Assembly (NCBI RefSeq): GCF_000003605.2
Contig: NW_003116946.1
Location: forward strand, 497,992 to 535,593
From: Saccoglossus kowalevskii
Lineage: Eukaryota > Hemichordata > Enteropneusta > Harrimaniidae
Length of the DNA stretch: 37,602 nt
Reading direction: 5' to 3'
The notes beneath the pieces are model-generated. The model worked only from the letters and a program-made list of their open reading frames with translations. It did not search any database and was not told where the DNA came from. Every line of letters starts with the position of its first letter. The first letter of the stretch is position 1. The position numbers and the translations under genes are program-made. Shown piece by piece: positions 30,149 through 37,602 of this stretch.

Positions 30149-33100
30149 CTGTTGTGAATGAAAAGTAAGAATGTGTTGCTATAGCAATGAATTATACATA
30201 TTGTAATAAATGGTCATGCTGCTTCAAATTTGGATGACATCTGACACAACACAACTTGTTTAATAACTAGCCCCCTCTAGTGGTGAGCATCACCTTTCCT
30301 ATGAGTTCATGGAAAATAAAACCTTTTGAAATAGTGAATAGGATGTCAAACTATAATGCATTTACTGAACTATTTAACATGAAAAACAAGCAGATTTGGG
30401 CCCAATCCGATTAAAATATGATGTATTGTGCAGTGTATCTTTAAGACACAACTACAAATGTAGATTAATGTTATTAAAAAATGCTAGGTTTTACCTTAAA
30501 AAAATTATGGGAGATGTCAGGGAAGAAAGAATTGATGAAAGTTACAAACTGCCAAAACTAACCTGTTTCTCAGGACCCAAAGCCGGGGAATCTGTTTCTA
30601 AAAGTAAATTATCCAGAGGAATGGCTTTTACTAGACGTTGTTTCTGGAATGATAAACAAAACTAAATTAAACTATACAATGGTAACACTGTAAATCAAGA
30701 TGTAATGATTGAAATCACATTCATTTTTATATTTACTTCCACATTTTCCAATTAATTCTCACCTGTTCACTGCGAACTATTGAGGGCGGGACTGAGAAAT
30801 AATAACCCGACTCGACACCAAGCATAGCAACCGACACTTTACCATCAAATGCATGAAGAAGGACTTTCTCGGCACCTGCAAGACTCAAAGCATGATTATA
30901 GGATGGATTAAAAAAACAGTACAGTATGTGTAGTGATTCTAGAAAGATAAAATCAATAACCACCCCATAAGGAATCGTGGAATTGATGTATTACAGCAAG
31001 CCTCACAAGTATTGGGGCAGCCAATTTGCAAACTCACTTGCTAACTGCTTAGGTTTTGACTAAACGGTTGGCTTTCGAATTTCGCTGGCGCCGACTTGTG
31101 ATCACGTCCACTCTTGGCGAGTCTATATTGCATTAGGGGACATAGAATATTTTTACGCAGCCTGGTACATGTCTGGATTCTCCTGAATGATTTGAGCCCG
31201 AAATTTATTATATGAGGGTAACCATCTTGAACACTGCTTGAAACTAAATAGATAAGTTGAGAAACAGTTTCCTACAAATCAGGGAGAAAATAACAAACTT
31301 TCACACTCAAACAATCCGTTGGGGTAACATCAAGCCACCCGCTGGAAAAATCAAACTCATTCGTCGTTTTTGTGTGAACACGAAAAGCATAGAACACTTT
31401 TCCTGGTATATTTGAAAGCGAAATCGCCATCCAACTGTAAGACCGTCGCTGAATAGCTCCTAAAGTACGAGGATTGTCCCCTACTGTTACATAGATTTGC
31501 CTTAAGTGGGCATGACCACAAGATGACTCCAGCGAGATTCGAAAGCCAACCATTTAGTCAAAACAAAGTTAGCCAATTAGCTAGCGAGTTTGCAAATTGG
31601 CTGCCCCAATACTTCTGAGACTTGCTGTAATTCTCTAAATGCATTGACATGGTGAAAGTGATTATATTTATTCAATACGTGTACTCACCATTTTCTTTAA
31701 GAAAGTTGATAACTGGTCTTCCTGCTGACCTGGAGTGAACATTACTGCAAATGATCAAAGATTATGGTAAAAATTATCAACAGTATTTTTATCGGTTTAC
31801 CGTTTTAAAAGAATAACCTCTATTAATTCTCATCAAAAACTCCAGTTTTAACTGAAGCCATATATCAGTACAAAATTTAACACTATTGTAGCATGTTTTT
31901 CAAGTGAAAATCCAAGGGCAGTAAGCATTTTTTTATACAATTTAAGAAGAGATTTGTTTTTGCAACTTCTAATAACCTGCAACAAATACCACAATGTTAA
32001 CACAGGATTGTTTTCAAAAGGGTAAGACCAAAAATGCACTGAAAAAAGTATATTTTCACCACACTTTATCGCACAATTTCAGATCCCATATTTCTGTATT
32101 TCAGAACAGTGTCACAAATGATCAATTTGACAAAATGTTATACAGATTTTTCAAAATAAAAAAAAAATAGGAAATTTTACAAGCAAATTCGCTGAGCAAT
32201 TTAATTTTTAGGTCTGACCCAAGACCAGAAAATATTAAGACAAACAAAGCATATTTAGTATATTTAATGCTGGGTAATTTCTTTGCACTGATTACCAGTC
32301 CTCCATCACTATTCAGGCAAAAACAGGTTTACAATAATTAGAATTGAGCATGTATTTAGGTTGGATTTTAAGATGTAAAAACTAATATATGCACCCAAAA
32401 CCAACTCCAATTAAATACAAGTATTTCTTGACTCACACTGGTAAATCAAGTCTTTTAGCCAGCTCTATTTGCCGTTTGAAAACTTCTCTCTGTTCAGCTT
32501 TATCTTCTGCCAATTTAACATACCAGGGAGTGAAATCCAAACCAATCTAGAGTAGAAATGAACTTAAAATCCACACTATAATCTGTTATAGAATTTATTT
32601 AGTTATGAAAACTTCTGATTATTATTATTATAATAATTATTTTCAGAATTATTTTTGGTAGTGTAGCAGTTATATCATCAACAATACAATACAAAAATTA
32701 TTGACAAATATTAATTGTTTGTTCAAACAGAATGCTTTAGTCCACAAATGAGCAAGGTTATTGTACACATAATCATACCTCACCAATTCCAATGAGTCGA
32801 TGTGCATATTTTTCTATCACTGGCATGGCTTCATCTAACTGGGACAACCTTGCTCCACATCGTCCATCATCTACTTTATCTCCCTTCAAATAAAACCAAC
32901 AATACACAATACAAATCAAGTCAATGATAACTGAAGGAATGAATCGATGTAAATCAAATCCAGTGAAACAAGAAATCTCTGAGAAATAAAGGTACCGTAT
33001 TTGTTCTATTGGAAGCACATCTCTCAATAGGAACACATGTAAATTATCAGCTGCATTTATACAATGTAGTATATTGGAATACTGAAATATGACTTATTAG

Positions 33101-35161
33101 GCTGCCAGACAGTAATGCTGGATTACATCACAAAATAATTGTGAATCAATATCCCTATAACAGCATGACCTTCAAATCAAATTGAAATTAATATTGGAAA
33201 CATGGCTAGTTCACAACACTAGAGAAAATTGAAGGACAAATTTGAATAGATAACAAGTCATTGAAAATGACACAGTCCTTGTTAAATTTTTGAAAGTTCT
33301 CTTTGAGCTCGTCATAATAAAGTGGAGGTTGTCGCGAGCGTGTCCTTGAAACTTTAGTTCCAAGTGGCGTATACAACAGATTGTTTATTTACATCAAAAC
33401 ACGTGTTCCGTGTAGAAGTAATATGGCCAAAAATAAAAACAGCTATTATTCAGCCATCTTTGATCTGATTATGAAACACACTGATATGTATGATGTATGT
33501 GCCAAATACGAATGAAAATGGTACATAAATTGTGGAAATATAGTAGTAAGGCCAAAAAGTCAGATGGCTGTCAATCGGCCATCCTTGACCAGATTTTGAA
33601 ACAAATTGTCATGGACATGCATCCTAACATGTATAAAGTACATGTATGTGCCAAATTTGAATGAAAACTGACAGAGCACGTCCAAGATACCACATAAAAA
33701 AACAAAACAAGATGCCTAACAGTCGACCATCTTTGATCCAATTGCGAAATAAATCGTCATGGACATGTATCCTAACATGTATGATCTATGCATTAAATTT
33801 GAATGAAAACTGACAAAGCATGTCCAAAATACAACATTTTCAAAAAACAAGATGGCTGCCAGTCAGCCATCTTTGATCCAATTGTGAAATAAATCGTCAT
33901 GGACATGTATCCTAACATGTATAATCTATGTACCAAGCTTGAATGAAAACTGACAAAGCATGTCCAAAATGCAACATTTTCAAAAAACAAGATGGCTGCC
34001 AGTTGGCCATTTTGAATCGAATCGCTAAACCACTGCATGTGCATATGTCCCACATAAAGTACTAGGCACATGCAAAGAATGAACGAAATCGGTTCAAGGG
34101 ATTCTGAGATATGACTCTGGACGGACACACAGACGCACGAACGGAGACCGAATTATAAGTCCCCGTTTTCGGACTTCGTCCGAACGGGGACTAAAAAAGG
34201 TGGCCAAATGATTGAGAAATGCATATGGACACACACAAAACAAAATGTATATGAATATTTAACTTACTTGCACTGGGTGTAATCCAAGAGATGGAAATAT
34301 AAAGCCTTCATATTTTTCAGATAACTCTATGATTTTCTCAAATTCTGGGAAAAATTCAGCAACAGCAACTATTCCTGCTACTTTATTCTGTTAGAGTTTA
34401 ATAGGGTAGTTATTTTACACATATAGTGTTTTCTTTTAACAGTGTTTTAGTTTACTCTATATATTCATAATATAGCAAATCCCAATAACCAAAGTTGTGT
34501 GATTTGAGGAACAGCTGACCAGTGAGAATGGGTTCCACATATCTTTGTGAAATTGGACAATCATAGAAAGATTCATTTTAGCTTTATTCTCATTATGCAC
34601 GACTTTAAATGTAAAAACAGGATAAACAAAGGCTGTAGCGACGTCACAATATCAAGAGGGATTCAACAAACACTAAAGTATTTTTTGGGTATTTCAATGC
34701 CAATGCCATATTCCCCATATTGAATGATAAAAAAAAAGAGACATTCAAGTTTAAAATCAAATCGTTTGATTTTTGTGGCAGCCATCTGGTCTGCACGTAA
34801 TATCTCACAGTGAACATAAAATCAACTATTCAAAGTGTTTTTTGAGATGAAACATTGACATTGCACAGCAGCCAATCCCCAAATTTGTTGGCAGAATGAT
34901 GCAAGATCATGTAAGATTTTAGCCAATGTGATAAAATCATGTGAGCTGCCCAACATTAGTGATTTTATGATACTCAAAACTGGCATGCAATATCAGGTTC
35001 AGTGTCCTATACAAAGTATGACCATGTTGATAAATGACATGTTGTCAAAATCCCAATAATTTTTCTGGCTTTATATTTACATGTATATTCATGTTTACCA
35101 GTATGATTCATACATTAGTAAAGCTTACCTCTTTAGCTCGCTTGATAACATCATCAATATC
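30005..35161 (-). CDS. TATDN3: TATDN3 (TatD-family metal-dependent deoxyribonuclease-like), 8 coding exons, 5' end missing
   Basis: TatD proteins are TIM-barrel, metal-dependent phosphoesterases; TATDN3 is a divergent animal member of predicted DNase activity. Exons in transcript order (minus strand): 35161-35129, 34387-34268, 32883-32779, 32546-32437, 31744-31689, 30875-30763, 30643-30563, 30148-30005. They total 762 nt, 253 residues plus TGA. Phases join and all introns are GT-AG. Family motifs in order: GLHPVQ (visible residues 46-51), IGE-IGLDF (84-91; metal-ligand Glu), [10 protein letters not shown] (124-133; His), LLHAFDG (147-153; His) and [10 protein letters not shown] (195-204; catalytic Asp). 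The C terminus NALKLFPK matches human. Human TATDN3 is about 274 residues, so about 20 are missing. These include the first HxH motif (DCHCHL in human), which must be on an unseen first exon. The introns are loaded with mobile elements, but the coding sequence is intact. Confidence 0.95.
30270..30283. promoter_or_regulatory. CTCF-like motif, or a recurring repeat motif
   Basis: GCCCCCTCTAGTGG matches the complement of the CTCF core consensus at 13 of 14 positions by my alignment, in the same orientation as 19741-19754. It lies in the last TATDN3 intron. Confidence 0.3.
30563..30643 (-). CDS. TATDN3: TATDN3 exon (residues 180-206), ETDSP motif
   Basis: 81-nt, phase-0 exon: [20 protein letters not shown] followed by ALGPEKQ. 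It carries the Asp of the TatD active site. Acceptor ATTCCAG, donor CAG|GTTAGT. Confidence 0.95.
30763..30875 (-). CDS. TATDN3: TATDN3 exon (residues 142-179), HAFDG motif
   Basis: Encodes [20 protein letters not shown] and [15 protein letters not shown], almost the same as human. Acceptor CTTGCAG, donor CAG|GTGAGA, ending in phase 0. Confidence 0.96.
30994..31627. mobile_element. 634 bp TA-flanked transposon-like element with ~85 bp terminal inverted repeats
   Basis: The left end starting CAGCAAGCCTCACAAGTATT is repeated inverted at the right end (CAGCAAGTCTCAGAAGTATT). The following GGGGCAGCCAATTTGCAAAC block is identical in both arms, and similarity resumes at TTTTGACTAAA.GGTTGGCTT and TCGCTGG. 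TA flanks both sides (30992-30993, 31628-31629), pointing to Tc1/mariner-type integration. The interior is richer in G+C and CpG than the surroundings. It holds one minus-strand ATG frame of 93 codons (31553-31272) that I do not recognise; it begins inside the right arm and is too short for a transposase. Confidence 0.88.
31689..31744 (-). CDS. TATDN3: TATDN3 exon (residues 123-142), HSR motif
   Basis: 56-nt exon: [18 protein letters not shown] plus split codons on both sides. Carries a conserved His of the TatD metal site. Acceptor TTTGCAG, donor G|GTGAGT. Confidence 0.95.
32437..32546 (-). CDS. TATDN3: TATDN3 exon (residues 87-123)
   Basis: Encodes [20 protein letters not shown], then [17 protein letters not shown]. 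Acceptor CTCTAG; ends in phase 2 at GT|GTGAGT. Confidence 0.95.
32779..32883 (-). CDS. TATDN3: TATDN3 exon (residues 52-86), IGE motif
   Basis: Encodes [19 protein letters not shown], then IGIGE. The 3' boundary GAG|GTATGA is clear. The 5' boundary is less sure: I place it at TTTGAAG|GGAGAT because this keeps phase 0 and joins HPVQ to GDK, where human has HPVQ-GLP. The polypyrimidine tract is weak. Confidence 0.85.
33417..34195 (+). repeat. Element with tandem ~140 bp units and a 3' terminal hairpin, copy 1
   Basis: At least three to four imperfect tandem units recur, each with AAGATGGCTGCCAGTC, CCATCTTTGATCCAATTG, GTCATGGACATGTATCC and TTTGAATGAAAACTGACA. The best pair is 140 bp apart (33756 and 33896). 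The block ends in a GGACGGACACACAGACGCAC stretch and a strong hairpin: AGTCCCCG (34158-34165) pairs with CGGGGACT (34185-34192) and TTCGGAC with GTCCGAA, leaving a 3-base loop. CTAAAAAA follows. The left end is uncertain. It lies in a TATDN3 intron. Confidence 0.75.
34268..34387 (-). CDS. TATDN3: TATDN3 exon (residues 12-51)
   Basis: Encodes [20 protein letters not shown], then [20 protein letters not shown]. Matches human VALVAVAE...EFEKI and GVHPVQ. Phase 0 at both ends; acceptor AACAG, donor CAA|GTAAGT. Confidence 0.95.
35129..35161 (-). CDS. TATDN3: TATDN3 33-nt exon (residues 1-11 visible)
   Basis: A very short phase-0 exon, [11 protein letters not shown], matching human DLDDVLEKAKK. 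Acceptor TTTTTGTAG, donor GAG|GTAAGC. It is supported by phase, splice sites and similarity. Confidence 0.88.
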
Positions 35162-35464
35162 CTACAAAAAGCAATTTTGAATATATAAGAAGTATTATTA
35201 TACATCTGTCATCCGTAACTCCATAAGTTACAGTGTGTCGTAATTTTTCGGTATTGCATTGGGTATTTTCATCCTACCATATTAGGAAAGGTGAATTCCA
35301 AATATGGAGCGATTACACGTGTGAGGGTCCTCTAATAATAAAAACAAACATGGCTGCCACCAGGGTTTGACCGGACACCACACAAAGAAGTTCGCTAAAT
35401 CTGTTCTAAACTTTTTGGATTTCGGCATTTCCATGACGTATCCTTGGGAGGATGTATATTAATA

Positions 35465-35594
35465 AGGTTATTACGAGGAAACCTCAAAGTATGCACTCAG
35501 ACAGTACGCTGTTGCATCGGCCTCTGCTGTGCGGAGGTCGATACTCTCGTTGTACTGACTTCGTGCATACTTTTTGGTATCTTCATAATAACCT
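35465..35594. mobile_element. 130 bp foldback element
   Basis: Outer arms AGGTTATTACGAGGAAACCT (35465 on) and the complement of TATCTTCATAATAACCT (to 35594) are imperfect inverted repeats continuing into AAAGTATGCAC / GTGCATACTTT. CAGTAC/GTACTG and CCTC/GAGG pair further inside, so most of the element can fold on itself. ATATTA occurs on both flanks (35456-35461, 35596-35601) and may be a target duplication. A related arm occurs at 7024. Confidence 0.75.
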
Positions 35595-36417
35595 CATATT
35601 ATGTCATGCAATGAAGGATCTCTGTACAATAAATTCAAAATAATGGATGTAATTCTCATAACCTAGCATTCATTGCTATTATGAGTGCATTATATCCTTG
35701 CAGCTAAACAAGCATTGAGAATGTACAGTTCCCATTCAGTATTAGATAATACAAAGTCCATCACTAGTTGAGATTCACAATTATGGGGATTATTTGGTTC
35801 AATGAGTTGAAAATGTAATGAGCAATCAAATGTCAGCATTACACTGAATTCAAACAAATAATGTGAGCTTTATCAGAGAAACAACGACTTTGTGCAAAAC
35901 TACTGAAAAATTAATCAGACTGCAAAACAACAAAGTTGCAGTGCACATTTTATCTATTAATATATTACACGTTTAGCAATAGAATTCTAAATGGTGATGC
36001 ATGGACTGTAACAGACATTTTTCGTGATTTTGTTTCATATTGTATAAATATAGTGCATTCGGCAACTCAACAAACCTGGACTGTACCCCTGCACCCCCAC
36101 ACCAAGGTTGTACAGTGTATAAAACATCTATGTCTTTAATGTAAAATCAAATGGACATTTTAATCCTGAAATGATGTCCTGAATGTAGTTCGAGCACTAG
36201 ACTATCTTGTATCTTGTTGCTGCAAGTGTGTATGCAGTGAACTGCCTCGTATATTGCTTTTTTTATTTGTATTATTATCACCAGTTTTTATAATTGTAGT
36301 TGTTGTTTTTTAAACCATTGTCGTGCTTTAGATAGTAATTTTTATATAATTTGTATGTTATAAATATATATTCTATTAGTTGATGATGTATTAGACTGGA
36401 ATCAGCACAGAATAGCA

Positions 36418-36786
36418 CCATTCGGCCATTTTTGTTTGAAACTCAAAAACATATTGATTTGCACCTGTAACCCAATATGCATGATCATGATACAATGTTT
36501 GAATGAAATTGACCTGTCCATCTCCGAGAAACATTTCTGGACATCTTTAAGTATTAGCAAATTTTTTGTCAAATTGCCACCAGTCGGCCATATTTGATCA
36601 AATTGTCATAAAAATAGATGTGCACATGTAAGTCATCATACATTATCTTTATGTTAAGCTTGGTCACGACATGTATGGGAAATGGCTCAGAACGGAAACA
36701 CAGATGCACCCCAAACCATGGAGCTTTAAGCTCCATGCCCAAACTAATAGTTCCTGCTTTCTGACTTTGTCCCAAACAGGGACTAA
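36418..36786 (+). repeat. Element with tandem units and a 3' terminal hairpin, copy 2 (decayed)
   Basis: Two diverged units, each starting near TCGGCCAT.TTTG (36422 and 36584, about 162 bp apart), then AGAACGGAAACACAGATGCA. The 3' terminal sequence at 36749-36784 aligns with the hairpin end of copy 1 (AGTTCCTG ... CAGGGACTAA) with several mutations. A near-perfect palindrome lies at 36717-36737 (CATGGAGCTT arms). Confidence 0.7.
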
Positions 36787-37344
36787 TGATGAAAGGTGCA
36801 TATTACCATAGGATCAAATGGATATATGATGTACATGTACCACGTTTTATAATTTTATAATATAACAAGGCTGGCTTTTTCATTTTTTCTTCCCATGTTG
36901 AAATCCAGGGCATTATAGCAGACATTACAACAGACGGCACAGATCTAGAAGCAGTACCTACACACGAATTGGTGACGTCATAAAATACATGACCTTCAAT
37001 CGGGGTCGTTTCCTCGGTATATACGAATTGGTATATACAAATTACAATAAAGATACTTAAGACATTACACATAAGGTAAAACAAATCACGTGACAATATA
37101 ATGATAATAACGGTAATAAATCCTAGCTTAAAAGTTGAAGAGAACGCTCATATAGTCAGTCGGGTGACGCCGAGGGTCACGAACTGTGTTGCAAAATGGC
37201 CGTGTGGTTGAAACTGGGTCATGGCGTGACGGGTGAGGAAGACATCATTAAACACTCAAAATCACAATAAAACGGGGAAGTGGTTGCATATTACGGCGTA
37301 GCTACCATGGGAAATAAAAAAACGCCCAATACAAACGACATGGG

Positions 37345-37545
37345 TTCGAATCACACTACATACACACTCACCAGAACCGAAGCAATCAGAAACCAGCAAT
37401 CGTTTTGGCTTTTCCGTTCAACTCATCGGAACACTAGAGTAGTTAGAAAAATGAACACCACTTAACGACCAACGTCGTGGCGTGGTACACAAGCGTGCCA
37501 TCAAAATAAAACAAAATTAGCTTGAAAAGACAGTGGGTTCGAGTC
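37345..37545 (+). other. Two tRNA-like B-box motifs, possible tRNA-derived SINE remnants
   Basis: GGTTCGAATCA at about 37345 and GGTTCGAGTCCC at about 37535 match the RNA polymerase III B-box (GGTTCRANYCC). Around the second, GTGGG/CCCGC can pair as a T-arm around TTCGAGT. No complete tRNA cloverleaf was found: no upstream acceptor strand complements TCAGAGC. Confidence 0.35.
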
Positions 37546-37602
37546 CCGCTCAGAGCTACCGTAAACACGTAAATCAAATAAACTGAAATCTCTCAAACCG
37601 TA

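Larger units (their letters stand above)
35162..37602. other. TATDN3 5' intron or upstream DNA
   Basis: No coding exon for the missing HxH-containing N terminus was found on the minus strand: I looked for Asp-X-His-X-His codon patterns and saw only one, inside a repeat. The stretch holds a foldback element, a decayed copy of the hairpin-ended repeat and a CpG-richer right end. Confidence 0.6.

Noticed and set aside
33793-34128. 111-codon minus-strand frame
   Set aside because: It runs through the tandem 140 bp units and its translation repeats with them; it is repeat sequence, not a gene.
33417-34195. Tandem units considered as a CRISPR array
   Set aside because: The units are long, imperfect and without unique spacers, and the DNA is clearly animal.
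36600-36635. Minus-strand codons reading Asp-Leu-His-Val-His, considered as the missing TatD HxH motif
   Set aside because: It lies within the decayed hairpin-ended repeat, is not followed by TatD-like sequence and has no fitting splice donor.

Overview
The window is metazoan nuclear DNA: A+T-rich, with many short coding exons bounded by GT-AG introns, polyadenylation signals, and several families of small inverted-repeat elements. HEATR5B is close to the vertebrate protein as I remember it, and TATDN3 and SPATA45 are adjacent as in human. This suggests an intron-rich, slowly evolving invertebrate, perhaps a marine deuterostome such as a hemichordate or a lophotrochozoan. The sequence alone does not settle the phylum. 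I see no bacterial genes, CRISPR array, virus or toxin.

Layout. (1) 584-20892, plus strand: thirty coding exons of HEATR5B, the HEAT-repeat p200 partner of the AP-1 clathrin adaptor. All exon phases agree; together they give 1,868 codons plus a stop. Roughly the first 200 residues lie before the window. A 3' UTR follows, probably to about 22.83 kb. (2) 22.8-26.1 kb: A+T-rich intergenic DNA with dispersed repeats and an unassigned minus-strand ORF of 109 codons. (3) 26.1-27.8 kb: a CpG-richer promoter with a ciliary-type X-box, then a small two-exon gene that looks like SPATA45. (4) 30005-35161, minus strand: the last eight coding exons of TATDN3, a TatD-family metal-dependent hydrolase (253 residues). 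The first exon, which should carry the N-terminal HxH metal motif, is not found and probably lies beyond 37602. (5) 35.2-37.6 kb: the 5' intron of TATDN3 or upstream DNA, repeat-rich, with CpG-rich sequence and tRNA-like B-box motifs at the right edge.

The genes do not form one pathway. HEATR5B acts in AP-1 trafficking, TATDN3 is a predicted nuclease, and SPATA45 is a small testis-associated protein for which the X-box suggests a ciliary or flagellar role. The notable points are the tail-to-tail SPATA45/TATDN3 pair, the X-box, a possible divergent ORF partner, and nested mobile elements in the TATDN3 introns: two TA-flanked MITE-like elements, a 130 bp foldback, and a two-copy element with roughly 140 bp internal units and a strong 3' hairpin. 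Homology calls rest on translated sequence compared with remembered family members; no database search was run.
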